A stretch of DNA of 44,574 bases, taken from assembly GCF_021044795.1 (NCBI RefSeq), contig NZ_JAJNOP010000020.1. The stretch is one strand, 5' to 3'. The stretch is from Acidaminococcus hominis. GTDB taxonomy: Bacteria; Bacillota; Negativicutes; Acidaminococcales; Acidaminococcaceae. Shown here piece after piece: positions 17,098 to 25,010 of the stretch (position 1 is its first letter; each line of letters opens with the position of its first letter). The notes under the pieces are model-generated. The model saw only the letters and a list, made by a program, of their open reading frames with translations. It did no database searches and was not told the origin of the DNA. Both the position numbers and the translations under genes were made by a program.

Positions 17098-17148
17098 AAA
17101 AAAGGCATACTGCTCAAGCTGCTGGCGGCGAGAGCGGTATGCCTTTTT
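17098..17148 (+). terminator. Terminator after the c-di-GMP gene cluster
   Basis: An A run, then GGCATAC (17104-17110) paired with GTATGCC (17137-17143), with further pairing of the flanking bases, followed by five T. The A run opposite would also let it work on the minus strand. Confidence 0.8.
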
Positions 17149-17183
17149 GTCCGGGGCGGGGTTAGGGGAGCGCCTTTCAGACG

Positions 17184-17214
17184 AAAAAAAATCCTGCCGC
17201 CGCAGCGACAGGAT
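17184..17214 (-). terminator. Terminator of tRNA-Val
   Basis: Read on the minus strand: ATCCTG ... CAGGAT stem followed by eight T. It lies just past the 3' end of the tRNA, in its direction of transcription. Confidence 0.8.
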
Positions 17215-17224
17215 AAATTTTCAA

Positions 17225-17301
17225 TGGTGGAACTAACTGGACTCGAACCAGTGACCCCCACGATGTCAACGTGATACTCTAACCATCTGAGCTATAGTTC
17301 C
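17225..17301 (-). tRNA. tRNA-Val (anticodon GAC), CCA encoded
   Basis: The minus strand folds into a full cloverleaf of 77 bases: acceptor GGAACTA / TAGTTCC, D stem GCTC / GAGT, anticodon stem TCACG / CGTGG with loop TTGACAT, T arm with GGTTCGAGTCC, then A and an encoded CCA. The anticodon GAC reads GUC and GUU valine codons. A consensus promoter precedes it and a terminator follows, so it is a single-gene transcript. Confidence 0.95.
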
Positions 17302-17316
17302 TTAAACAATGAGATA

Positions 17317-17345
17317 ATTTTACCCGAAAGTGGCGTTATTGTCAA
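17317..17345 (-). promoter_or_regulatory. Promoter of tRNA-Val
   Basis: On the minus strand a perfect TTGACA (17340-17345) is followed after 17 bases by TAAAAT (17317-17322), about 16 bases before the mature 5' end. Confidence 0.85.
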
Positions 17346-17365
17346 GGGCAATACGGGGTTTCCTG

Positions 17366-17394
17366 TTTCTTTTTTACCTTAGAAACGATATAAT
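17366..17394 (+). promoter_or_regulatory. Candidate promoter of the cyclophilin-phoH operon
   Basis: A perfect TATAAT (17389-17394) with a poor -35 (TTTCTT, 17366-17371) at 17 bases. It is the only good -10 between the tRNA and the next gene and it faces away from the tRNA promoter. Confidence 0.5.
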
Positions 17395-17414
17395 GATTAC
17401 ATATGCAAGTTTGC

Positions 17415-17448
17415 AGACTGCCGGAGAAAACGGCCGGAGGTCTTTTTT
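17415..17448 (+). terminator. Hairpin with T run between promoter and first gene (attenuator candidate)
   Basis: AGAC ... GTCT and CCGG ... CCGG form an interrupted stem followed by six T, so it looks like a terminator. A small TGCAA / TTGCA hairpin sits directly before it. Since it lies after the -10 box and about 70 bases before the coding start, it may attenuate the operon. A trans-acting or ligand signal is not evident. Confidence 0.4.
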
Positions 17449-17517
17449 CCTGAGCCGCGGAAAGCCTGAAACCGGGCGGCTGGGCAGCTGCTGAAGACAA
17501 TAAGGGAGGTATTCTCT

Positions 17518-18099
17518 ATGTGGAAAAAATTTGTGACCCTGCTGCTGTTCGCCGTTTGTGTGGCAGTGGCTGCCTGCGGCAGTGCGGAGGCTCCCAAGGC
17601 TGCCAGCACCAAGGCAAATGCCAAACCCCAGCGGGTGCTTGCGCTGTTTGATACCAGTAAAGGAAAGTTCCAGGTGCAGTTAGCCACGGAGGCAGCACCC
17701 AAAACCTGCGCCAATTTCATCAAACTGGCGGAATCGGGCTTCTATAATGGGCTGACCTTCCACCGGGTGATTGATGGCTTCATGATCCAGGGGGGCGATC
17801 CCCAGGGCAATGGCACCGGGGGGCCTGGCTACACCATTCCTGATGAGTTTTCTGACCAGATTCGTCACAGCGGCCCGGGCATCCTTTCCATGGCCAACCG
17901 GGGCCCTAATACCGGGGGCAGCCAGTTCTTCATTACCCTGGAAGCCACGCCCTGGCTGGACGGCAAGCATGCGGCTTTTGGCCGGGTCGTCGAAGGCATG
18001 GACGTGGTCCAGGCCATTGGCAAGGTAAAGACCGATGCCCAGGATAAGCCGGTGGAACCGGTAATCATCAAGACCATTACCATCAAAACGCTGGACTAG
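17518..18099 (+). CDS. Lipoprotein cyclophilin-type peptidyl-prolyl isomerase
   Basis: 193 residues. An N-terminal hydrophobic helix ends in the lipobox VAAC (Cys at about 19), so it is exported and lipid-anchored, assisting folding of exported proteins. The rest is a compact cyclophilin domain: FHRVIDGFMIQGGDP (catalytic Arg in FHR), GSQFFIT and a WLDGKHAAFGRV block are all present. GGGAGG precedes the ATG. It starts a tightly spaced run with phoH 16 bases downstream. The ppiB-like fold is sure; the anchor is inferred from the lipobox. Confidence 0.92.
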   Translation: MWKKFVTLLLFAVCVAVAACGSAEAPKAASTKANAKPQRVLALFDTSKGKFQVQLATEAAPKTCANFIKLAESGFYNGLTFHRVIDGFMIQGGDPQGNGTGGPGYTIPDEFSDQIRHSGPGILSMANRGPNTGGSQFFITLEATPWLDGKHAAFGRVVEGMDVVQAIGKVKTDAQDKPVEPVIIKTITIKTLD

Positions 18100-18115
18100 A
18101 CAGGAGGAGCGGAGT

Positions 18116-19126
18116 TTGACAGAACAACTAGAAAAACGGTTTGCTTTCCGGGATTCCCGGGAAATGGTGGCCGTGCTGGGAGAAAATGACGAATACCTGC
18201 GTCTTTTGCAGCAGCAGTTGGACTGCACCCTGATTCCCCGGGGCAATGAATTGATTGCTTCCGGCTCGGAAGAAGCGGTGGGTTATACGGAAAAGTTGGT
18301 TTCTGAACTGCTGTACCTGTACCGCCAGGGGCTGCCGGTTACGGAGCACGATGTAAAGTACGGGCTGCGGCTGGTGCTGGGGGGCAAGGAAAGCCAGCTC
18401 CATACCCTGTACACGGATACGGTGCTGACCACCTTCCGGGGCAAGCAGGTCAAGGCCAAGACCCTGGGCCAGCTCCAGTATCTGAAGACCATTGGGGAAA
18501 ATGATATTACCATTGCCATTGGGCCGGCGGGCACGGGGAAAACGTACCTGGCAGTGGCCATGGCGGTGAAGGCGTTAAAAAATAAGGAAGTGGAACGGAT
18601 CATCTTGACCCGTCCTGCGGTGGAAGCCGGAGAAAAACTGGGTTTTCTGCCGGGGGATTTGCAGGAAAAGGTGGACCCGTACCTGCGGCCGCTGTACGAT
18701 GCCTTGTACGAAATGCTGGGTATGGAAGTATTCCAGAAGCACCTAGCCCGGGGCACCATCGAAGTGGCGCCGCTGGCCTACATGAGAGGGCGTACCCTGA
18801 ACGACGCCTTTATCATTTTGGACGAGGCCCAGAACACCACGGCGGAACAGATGCGCATGGCCCTGACCCGGTTTGGCTTTGGCTCCAAGCTGGTCATCAC
18901 CGGGGACGCTACCCAGGTGGATCTGCCCAGCGGGAAACAGTCAGGGCTTACCAATGCGGCATATGTGCTGCGGAACGTGCCGGGAATCGGGATTATCCAA
19001 TTTTCCGAGCGGGACGTGGTGCGCCACGAGATTGTAGGGGCCATTATCAAGGCCTATGAAAACTACGACCGGAAGAAGAAAGAAAAGGAGCAGGCGAAAA
19101 ACCATGATCGTAACACTGGAGAATAA
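18116..19126 (+). CDS. phoH: PhoH-family ATPase
   Basis: 336 residues from a TTG start with AGGAGG ten bases upstream. The PhoH P-loop ATPase domain is complete: Walker A GPAGTGKT (136-143) and Walker B with the DEAQNTT motif. An N-terminal region of about 110 residues resembles a KH-like RNA-binding part. The family is linked to RNA metabolism and, next to ybeY, to ribosome maturation and quality control (as E. coli ybeZ-ybeY). Its end overlaps ybeY by 23 bases. Confidence 0.94.
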   Translation: MTEQLEKRFAFRDSREMVAVLGENDEYLRLLQQQLDCTLIPRGNELIASGSEEAVGYTEKLVSELLYLYRQGLPVTEHDVKYGLRLVLGGKESQLHTLYTDTVLTTFRGKQVKAKTLGQLQYLKTIGENDITIAIGPAGTGKTYLAVAMAVKALKNKEVERIILTRPAVEAGEKLGFLPGDLQEKVDPYLRPLYDALYEMLGMEVFQKHLARGTIEVAPLAYMRGRTLNDAFIILDEAQNTTAEQMRMALTRFGFGSKLVITGDATQVDLPSGKQSGLTNAAYVLRNVPGIGIIQFSERDVVRHEIVGAIIKAYENYDRKKKEKEQAKNHDRNTGE

Positions 19127-19586
19127 CCAAGAAGAAATTCAGGTACCGGAAGAACTGGAAGCAACCCTGAAAAAGGCCATGGACATCATTGCCCGGCTGG
19201 AGAAGCTGACGGACAACACGGAAGTGGATATTACCATTGTGGACAACGACGAAATCCACCAGCTGAACCGGGATTACCGGGGCATCGACCGTCCCACGGA
19301 CGTGCTTTCCTTTGCCCTGGACGAGGGGGACGAGGAACCGGAAGTGGAAGACGGGGAAGCCGAGCATCTGCTGGGGGACGTGATCATTTCTGCTCCCCGG
19401 GCCGTAGAGCAGGGGGAAGAGTTTGGTCATGGGCTGAACCGGGAAATGACCTACCTGGCGGTCCATGGGATGCTGCATCTCCTGGGCTATGACCATATGG
19501 AAGAAGCGGACAAGCAGGTAATGCGGGCCCGGGAGGAGCAGGTGCTCCGGGAACTGGACCTGGCGGAAGAAAAGTACGGAGGCTGA
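19104..19586 (+). CDS. ybeY: Endoribonuclease YbeY, rRNA maturation factor
   Basis: 160 residues. The zinc motif H121-G-M-L-H125-L-L-G-Y-D-H131 is the YbeY signature, placing the protein in 16S rRNA 3' processing and ribosome quality control. The frame is open further upstream inside phoH, but ATG 19104 has AAGGAG about ten bases before it and gives the usual family length. An acidic insert (DEGDEEPEVEDGEAE) lies before the core, a common variable place. Translational coupling with phoH is likely. Confidence 0.93.
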   Translation: MIVTLENNQEEIQVPEELEATLKKAMDIIARLEKLTDNTEVDITIVDNDEIHQLNRDYRGIDRPTDVLSFALDEGDEEPEVEDGEAEHLLGDVIISAPRAVEQGEEFGHGLNREMTYLAVHGMLHLLGYDHMEEADKQVMRAREEQVLRELDLAEEKYGG

Positions 19587-19587
19587 G

Positions 19588-19968
19588 ATGGCGCTTGATG
19601 CGGAATTGTTCCAGGCGGCGGTGAAGGCCCGGGAAAACGCCTATATTCCCTATTCCCACTTTGGGGTGGGGGCGGCAGTACGAGCCAAGGACGGACGGAT
19701 TTTCACCGGCTGCAATATCGAAAACGCTTCCTATGGGCTGACAGTGTGTGCCGAGCGGAACGCTATTTTTGCGGCGGTAAAGGAAGGGGTACGGGAATTT
19801 GCGGCCCTGTGTGTAACGGCGGACACCCCGGCGCCGGTAGCTCCCTGCGGGGCCTGCCGGCAGGTGATGGCGGAATTTCAGATTCCTGTAATTTATTTGA
19901 CCAACCTGAAGGGCGACGTGAAGGAAACTTCTTTGGAAGAACTGCTGCCCTACAGTTTTGACCTATAA
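19588..19968 (+). CDS. cdd: Cytidine deaminase
   Basis: 126 residues, the size of the small homotetrameric enzyme. Zinc ligands are C54 (in C-A-E56, with Glu56 the proton shuttle), C87 and C90 (PCGAC). The substrate motif GCNIENASYG precedes them. It converts cytidine and deoxycytidine to uridine forms in pyrimidine salvage. The start follows the ybeY stop by one base. The order ybeY-cdd-era is common in Firmicutes. Confidence 0.94.
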   Translation: MALDAELFQAAVKARENAYIPYSHFGVGAAVRAKDGRIFTGCNIENASYGLTVCAERNAIFAAVKEGVREFAALCVTADTPAPVAPCGACRQVMAEFQIPVIYLTNLKGDVKETSLEELLPYSFDL

Positions 19969-19994
19969 GCATGACAAGCAGAAAGGAAATTTGC

Positions 19995-20921
19995 ATGGAA
20001 GCTGCTGAACAAAAACAACATCGGGCGGGCTTTGTGGCTGTGGTAGGCCGCCCCAACGCAGGGAAATCCACCCTGGTGAATAAACTGGTGGGGGAAAAGG
20101 TGGCCATTATTTCTGACCGGCCCCAAACCACCCGGAACCGGATCCTCAGCATTTTGAGCACCGCTGAGGCTCAGGTGATTTTCCTGGATACTCCCGGGCT
20201 GCACAAGCCCCAGGACAAGCTGGGGGAACATATGGTGCGGGCTGCGGAAGGCGCCATCCAGGATGTGGACCTGGTGCTGTACGTGGTGGATGCCAGCGAG
20301 AAATTCGGCAAGGGTGAGGAAACCATTCTGGAACGGCTGCGCAATTCCTGCCGGGTACCGGCTATTCTGGTGCTGAACAAGATTGACCAGCTGGGGGACA
20401 AGAGCCGGCTTTTGCCCATCATTGCCCGGTTCCAAAAGGAATACGATTTTAAGACGGTGGTCAGCCTGTCGGCCCTGGAAGATACGGATTTTTCCGCCCT
20501 GCTTGAGGAAATCATCGGCTGCCTGCCCTACGGACCGGATTTCTATCCGGAGGATATGTACACGGACCAGCCGGAAAAGGTCATGGCCGCCGAAATCATC
20601 CGGGAAAAGGTGCTGCAGCTGACCCGGGACGAAGTGCCCCACGCTGTGGCGGTGCAGGTCCAGGAAATGAAGACACGGGACAACGGCATGGTCTACGTCC
20701 GGGCCGACCTGTTTGTGGAACGGGATTCCCAAAAGGCCATTCTGATTGGCAATAAGGGCAGTATGCTAAAGGAAATCAGCAAGCGTGCCCGGCTGGATAT
20801 TGAAGACCTGGTGGGCAGCCGGGTGTACCTGGAGCTTTGGGTGAAGGTACGGCCCAAATGGCGGGAAAAAGAGGGCGATTTGAAGCGCCTGGGCCTGGCC
20901 AGCGACCATAACCAATATTGA
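19995..20921 (+). CDS. era: GTPase Era
   Basis: 308 residues. The GTPase domain shows G1 GRPNAGKS (18-25), the DTPG switch and NKID; the C-terminal KH domain contains LIGNKGSMLKEI-like and VGSRVYLELWVKV blocks. Era binds the 3' end of 16S rRNA and acts in small-subunit assembly, matching its neighbour ybeY. ATG 19995 with AAAGGA seven bases before is preferred over ATG 19971, which has no ribosome site. The stop codon is part of the next promoter's -35 box. Confidence 0.94.
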   Translation: MEAAEQKQHRAGFVAVVGRPNAGKSTLVNKLVGEKVAIISDRPQTTRNRILSILSTAEAQVIFLDTPGLHKPQDKLGEHMVRAAEGAIQDVDLVLYVVDASEKFGKGEETILERLRNSCRVPAILVLNKIDQLGDKSRLLPIIARFQKEYDFKTVVSLSALEDTDFSALLEEIIGCLPYGPDFYPEDMYTDQPEKVMAAEIIREKVLQLTRDEVPHAVAVQVQEMKTRDNGMVYVRADLFVERDSQKAILIGNKGSMLKEISKRARLDIEDLVGSRVYLELWVKVRPKWREKEGDLKRLGLASDHNQY

Positions 20922-20946
20922 CCGGAATGGGCTGTTATTGTATAAT
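20918..20946 (+). promoter_or_regulatory. Strong promoter of the corC-like/recO genes, overlapping the era stop
   Basis: TTGACC (20918-20923) and TATAAT (20941-20946) with exactly 17 bases between. The TGA stop of era lies inside the -35 box. Confidence 0.8.
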
Positions 20947-21045
20947 TATTTACTAAGTAGTGCTGTAATTTATAAAAATTGTTATGTTAAAATACTATAG
21001 AAGGAGAGATGTCCTATAGACTCGGGGCCTTTACTAGGGCGCATA

Positions 21046-21936
21046 TTGAAACCAATTTTATATCCTTTTGCCTATGTCTTTTATCATCTGGGGCGGGGTC
21101 TGTTCCATTTTATGGGAATTGAACCGGTCCATCCCGGCACCAGCCATTCCGAAGATGATCTGCGGAAAATGGTCAGTGCCAGCGAAAAGGGCGGCAGCAT
21201 CGACCCGGTGGAAAGCCGGCTGATCGATAATGTCTTTGACTTTGCGGACCGGGTGGCCCGGGAGGTCATGGTGCCCCGGCAGGATATGGTCTGCCTGTTT
21301 GTGGATGATACGGTGGAGGAAAACCTGGCGGTCATCAAGGAATCGGGCCATACCCGGTATCCTCTGTGCCGGGAAGACCGGGACCACATTCTGGGGATTA
21401 TCCATATCCGGGAACTGATGAATGCGGACTATCAGAAACCGGATTTCAACTGGACCAGCATCATGCGGGAAATCGACGTGGTGCCGGAAAGTATGTCCAT
21501 TGCCAAAATCCTCCAATTGATGCAGCACAAGCACGTGCAGATGGCTGCGGTGGCCGACGAATACGGCGGCACGGCGGGACTTGTTACCATGGAAGACCTG
21601 CTGGAGGAAATCGTTGGGGACATCCAGGACGAACACGATACGGATATGCCGGAAATCAACAAGATGCCGGACGGGTCCTATGTGTTTGACGGGCTGGTGC
21701 TTTTGGATGAGGTGTCCGAAATCATGGGCATCCAGTTTGATGAACCGGAAGAGGATACCATCGGGGGCTATGTGTTTGGCCTCATTGGCCGGCAGCCCGT
21801 GGTGGGTGACAGTGTGGAAGCCAACGGCTACAAGTTTGAGGTGCTGGATTCTACCGGGTTCCGGGTGCTCCGGGTCCGGGTCATTCCCCTGAAAAAAGAC
21901 GACCAGGAGAAAGAAGCGGCTGTCCATGAGCAGTGA
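21046..21936 (+). CDS. CorC/HlyC-type CBS-domain protein without membrane domain (YbeX-like)
   Basis: 296 residues. Two CBS repeats (about 70-190) contain EVMVPRQDM and DEYGGTAGLVTMEDLLEEIVGDI, followed by the CorC_HlyC domain (about 205-285, with DTIGGYVFGLIGRQP). The usual DUF21/CNNM membrane domain of about 200 residues is missing; only a short stretch resembling its last helix (first 27 residues) remains. That matches E. coli YbeX, encoded with phoH and ybeY there, so a ribosome-linked role is more likely than ion export. No ATG fits the start: TTG 21046 is the best in-frame choice, without a good ribosome site (AAGGAGAG is about 37 bases earlier). The gene end overlaps recO. Confidence 0.82.
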   Translation: MKPILYPFAYVFYHLGRGLFHFMGIEPVHPGTSHSEDDLRKMVSASEKGGSIDPVESRLIDNVFDFADRVAREVMVPRQDMVCLFVDDTVEENLAVIKESGHTRYPLCREDRDHILGIIHIRELMNADYQKPDFNWTSIMREIDVVPESMSIAKILQLMQHKHVQMAAVADEYGGTAGLVTMEDLLEEIVGDIQDEHDTDMPEINKMPDGSYVFDGLVLLDEVSEIMGIQFDEPEEDTIGGYVFGLIGRQPVVGDSVEANGYKFEVLDSTGFRVLRVRVIPLKKDDQEKEAAVHEQ

Positions 21937-22675
21937 AGTATATCAAGACGAAGCAATTGTATTGCGGGTGAAAAATTGGCAGACTGCGGATAAGTTCGCA
22001 GTCTGCTTTTGTCGTGAACACGGGAAAATCCCGTTTATTGCCTACGGGGCGGCCTACGCCCGGAACCAGAGCGGGCGGCTGGTGCAGCCCTTTGCCCATT
22101 TGCAGGTTTCCCTTTTGCCCGGGCGGCGTTTTGCTACCCTGCGGGGCTGCGAAAGCCTGGAGCGGCCGGCGGAAATGGATTGGGAAGGGCTGGCCTACGG
22201 GGCCATTATCGGAGAAACGGCGGAAAGTCTTTTGGGGGACGAAGAACCCCAGGAGGAGATTTTCCAGCTGCTGGTAGATGCCTACCGGCTGCTGCCCAAA
22301 CGGAACAAACGGCTGGTAACGGACAGCACGCTGCTGAAGCTGCTGGCCCTGTGCGGCTTGCAGCCTATTTTGGATAGCTGCACCAGCTGCAATGAACCGG
22401 TTACCGAGGACGGCTTTTTCAGCCTGGTCCAGGGGGGCTTTTTGTGCAAAAACTGTGCCCTGGGGGAGGAGCTGCCCATGTCCTTGGGGACCCGGGACCT
22501 GATGGAGCAGCTGCTGCAGCTGGACCTGGCCCAGCCGCCCAACTTTACGGTGCGGGGCCGGGAACTGATGGAAATGGAGAAAATCCTCCATGCGTTTATT
22601 GTGTACCAGACGGACCGGCCCCTGCACAGCCTGGACTTTCTGGCCCAGATGGAGAATACTGCTCATGGCCAATAA
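21926..22675 (+). CDS. recO: DNA repair protein RecO
   Basis: 249 residues. An N-terminal OB fold (EAIVLRVKNWQTADKF...) is followed by the helical domain with a zinc knuckle of two Cys pairs (CTSC and CKNC, about 153-176). RecO loads RecA together with RecR at single-stranded gaps. It overlaps the preceding gene by 11 bases and the next by 11 bases, so the three are translated together. Confidence 0.92.
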   Translation: MSSEVYQDEAIVLRVKNWQTADKFAVCFCREHGKIPFIAYGAAYARNQSGRLVQPFAHLQVSLLPGRRFATLRGCESLERPAEMDWEGLAYGAIIGETAESLLGDEEPQEEIFQLLVDAYRLLPKRNKRLVTDSTLLKLLALCGLQPILDSCTSCNEPVTEDGFFSLVQGGFLCKNCALGEELPMSLGTRDLMEQLLQLDLAQPPNFTVRGRELMEMEKILHAFIVYQTDRPLHSLDFLAQMENTAHGQ

Positions 22676-23378
22676 GGAAGTCCTTAAACTGATTTTAAAA
22701 GAGCGGGTGGACCTGCTCTTTTGGGTGATGCTGCTTTTTAACTGCGTTACCACTTTCGTGACCCCGGCGGTGGATTGGTACGCTCCCTATAAACTGGTGC
22801 TGCTGCTGTGGCTGTGTTCCGGGGCCTGGCTGCTGCTGCCCTTGGCCAGCCGGCTGCGGCAGGAAGGGACCAGCTGGGGGCTGGCGGTTTTGGCGCTGCT
22901 GGTGGGTACGGTGTACCTGCTGCCTCTGAGCTGGCCCCTGAAGGTGGAGTATCCGCTGCTAGAAGGGTGGTTCCTTTTGACGGTGCCCCTGATTTTGTGC
23001 AATGTCTGGCGGCACTTCGGCTGGCGGGAAATGCTCCAGCCCCAGGGCCTGCTGTGGACCCTGTGGCCGGTGCTGCTCCTGGGCGGAGCGGTGTGGTGCG
23101 TGGAGGATCCGGACCTGGGAAGTCTGGGGGCGGCCCTGCTCCAGCAGGTGTTCTACCTGCTTTTGGGCTGCCACTATGCAGCCTGCGGGGTGACCTACCG
23201 GAAACGGTGGCTCTTTACCCTGGGGCTGCTGCTGGTTACCCTGGGCTTTTGGGCCTGCGTGGTAAGTTATTCTTTCGTACTGCCCTTCTACGCCTACTAT
23301 CTGCTGTGGGCGCTGGGCTTTTTGGTGCTGGAACTGGTCTTTCCTCTGATGAAGCCAGGGGAAGGAGATAGGAGATAA
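22665..23378 (+). CDS. Uncharacterised multi-spanning membrane protein
   Basis: 237 residues from ATG 22665, which overlaps the end of recO. About seven or eight hydrophobic helices rich in Leu and Trp fill nearly the whole length; short charged loops (for example RLRQEG, YRKR) separate them, and the C-terminus is basic (KPGEGDRR). I recognise no family or active-site motif. Coupling to recO and the exonuclease gene three bases downstream shows it is made with them, but gives no clear function. Confidence 0.75.
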   Translation: MANKEVLKLILKERVDLLFWVMLLFNCVTTFVTPAVDWYAPYKLVLLLWLCSGAWLLLPLASRLRQEGTSWGLAVLALLVGTVYLLPLSWPLKVEYPLLEGWFLLTVPLILCNVWRHFGWREMLQPQGLLWTLWPVLLLGGAVWCVEDPDLGSLGAALLQQVFYLLLGCHYAACGVTYRKRWLFTLGLLLVTLGFWACVVSYSFVLPFYAYYLLWALGFLVLELVFPLMKPGEGDRR

Positions 23379-23380
23379 AT

Positions 23381-24136
23381 ATGAAACTGATTACCTGGAA
23401 TGTAAACGGGCTGCGGGCCTGTATGAATAAGGGCTTTGCAGATTTTATGCAGGCAGCGGATGCAGATATTTTCTGCGTCCAGGAAACGAAAATGCAGCGG
23501 GAACAGGCGGCTTTTGCCTTTCCGGGCTACTATGAGTACTGGAACAGTGCCGAGAAAAAGGGGTATTCCGGTACGGCTATTTTCAGCAAGACGGAGCCTC
23601 TCTCGGTAACCTATGGCCTGAATATCCCGGAGCACGACAACGAAGGCCGGGTGATTACCGCCGAGTACCCCAGCTTTTACCTGATTTGCGTGTATACCCC
23701 CAATTCCAAGCGGGGCTTGGAACGGCTGGATTACCGGATGGTGTGGGAGGATGCCTTCCAGGCCTATGCGGAAGAATTGGCCAAAACCAAGCCGGTGATT
23801 GTCTGCGGGGATTTGAATGTGGCTGCCCAGCCCATTGATCTGAAGAATCCGGACAGCAACCACCATAACGCCGGGTTTACCGACGAGGAGCGGGCCAAGT
23901 TCCAGCAGTTCCTGGCAGGGGGCTTTGTGGATTCTTTCCGGCGGCTGTATCCGGACAAGGCGGAAGCCTATACCTGGTGGTCCTATATGTTCAAGGCCCG
24001 GGAACGGAACGCAGGGTGGAGAATCGACTATTTCCTGGTATCCCAGAACGGGGCGGAAAATATTGAAGATGTGATCATTCATTCCGACGTACTGGGCAGC
24101 GACCACTGTCCGGTGGAGCTTCAGTATAAGGCGTAA
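23381..24136 (+). CDS. xth: Exodeoxyribonuclease III / AP endonuclease
   Basis: 251 residues, typical ExoA/Xth. Motifs of the EEP nuclease fold: MKLITWNVNGLRA at the N-terminus, CVQETK (catalytic Glu), VCGDLNVA (Asp-Asn), the W-Y/S-containing TWWSY loop, RIDYFLVS and the terminal SDHCPV with the catalytic Asp-His. It cuts at abasic sites in base-excision repair. GGAGATAGGAGATAA precedes the ATG. Confidence 0.94.
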   Translation: MKLITWNVNGLRACMNKGFADFMQAADADIFCVQETKMQREQAAFAFPGYYEYWNSAEKKGYSGTAIFSKTEPLSVTYGLNIPEHDNEGRVITAEYPSFYLICVYTPNSKRGLERLDYRMVWEDAFQAYAEELAKTKPVIVCGDLNVAAQPIDLKNPDSNHHNAGFTDEERAKFQQFLAGGFVDSFRRLYPDKAEAYTWWSYMFKARERNAGWRIDYFLVSQNGAENIEDVIIHSDVLGSDHCPVELQYKA

Positions 24137-24148
24137 GGAGGCGGGCAG

Positions 24149-24928
24149 ATGGAAGGGGTATTTATCGGGGACCTGGTAGGTTCGGCCTACGAATGGACCG
24201 GGTTTAAAAGTAAGGAGTTTCCCTTGTTTTCTGCCAAATGCCGGGTGACCGACGACTCCCTGATGACCTGTGCGGTGGCGGAGGCCTTTGCCAAGGCCCA
24301 GCAGGAAGGCAGGCTGGGGGAGGACGCCTACGTGGAAGGTCTTTTGGCCCACTTTATGCGGAACATCGGGCTGCGGTACCCTGACGCCGGCTACGGCAGC
24401 AAGTTTTTGTACTGGCTGCAGCACAAGGAGCTGGGGCCCTATGGCAGTTTTGGCAACGGAGCGGCCATGCGGGTGGCTCCGGCGGCGTATTTTGGCCGGA
24501 CCCTGGAAGAAGTGGAACATCTGGCGATGGTGTCCGCCCGGGTAAGCCACAACCATCCCAGTGCCTATAAGGCCGCCAAGGCGGTGGCCGGGTGCGCGTT
24601 TCTGGCCCGCAAAGGGGCGGACAAGGACGGCCTGGGCGCCTATGCCGGCCGGTACTACAATCTGCATTTTACGGTGGAGGGCATCCGGGACAGCTACCGG
24701 GGAGATTCCTCCTGCGACAACTCGGTGCCCCAGGGAATTGTTTCGTTTCTTGACGCGGACTCCTTTGAGGATGGGCTGCGCAATGCGGTGTCATTGGGCG
24801 GGGACAGCGATACCCTGGCGGCCATTGCAGGCGCTATTGGAGAACCGTTCTTTGGCATTCCTCCGCTGCTAGTGGTGGAAGCAAGAAAGTATTACCTGCC
24901 GGAACTGAAGAAGTGGGAAAATGCCTAA
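24149..24928 (+). CDS. ADP-ribosylglycohydrolase (DraG-like) family protein
   Basis: 259 residues. The N-terminus (GVFIGDLVGSAYEW) and metal motifs TDDS (T34-S37) and GGDSDT (D219-S-D221-T222) are those of the binuclear-magnesium ADP-ribosylhydrolase fold, which removes ADP-ribose from proteins or hydrolyses related small molecules. No mono-ADP-ribosyltransferase is visible nearby. It closes the recO-xth run, so a link to DNA damage is possible but unproven. GGAGGCGGGCAG precedes the ATG. A bidirectional terminator follows. Confidence 0.85.
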   Translation: MEGVFIGDLVGSAYEWTGFKSKEFPLFSAKCRVTDDSLMTCAVAEAFAKAQQEGRLGEDAYVEGLLAHFMRNIGLRYPDAGYGSKFLYWLQHKELGPYGSFGNGAAMRVAPAAYFGRTLEEVEHLAMVSARVSHNHPSAYKAAKAVAGCAFLARKGADKDGLGAYAGRYYNLHFTVEGIRDSYRGDSSCDNSVPQGIVSFLDADSFEDGLRNAVSLGGDSDTLAAIAGAIGEPFFGIPPLLVVEARKYYLPELKKWENA

Positions 24929-24930
24929 GC

Positions 24931-24981
24931 AAAAATGGACTAGGAAAACGTGGCTTTCACGTTTCCTAGTCCATTTGTTTT
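24931..24981. terminator. Bidirectional terminator between convergent genes
   Basis: A long near-perfect stem (AAATGGACTAGGAAA ... TTTCCTAGTCCATTT) with A runs on the left and T runs on the right. It can end the plus-strand ADP-ribosylglycohydrolase transcript and the minus-strand lgt transcript. Confidence 0.85.
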
Positions 24982-25010
24982 AGGGGGTTAGCCCCAATCC
25001 CTGAGAGTGC

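Noticed and set aside
17042..17236. 64-codon plus-strand frame after the second cyclase gene
   Set aside because: It crosses two terminators and the 3' end of tRNA-Val; no ribosome site.
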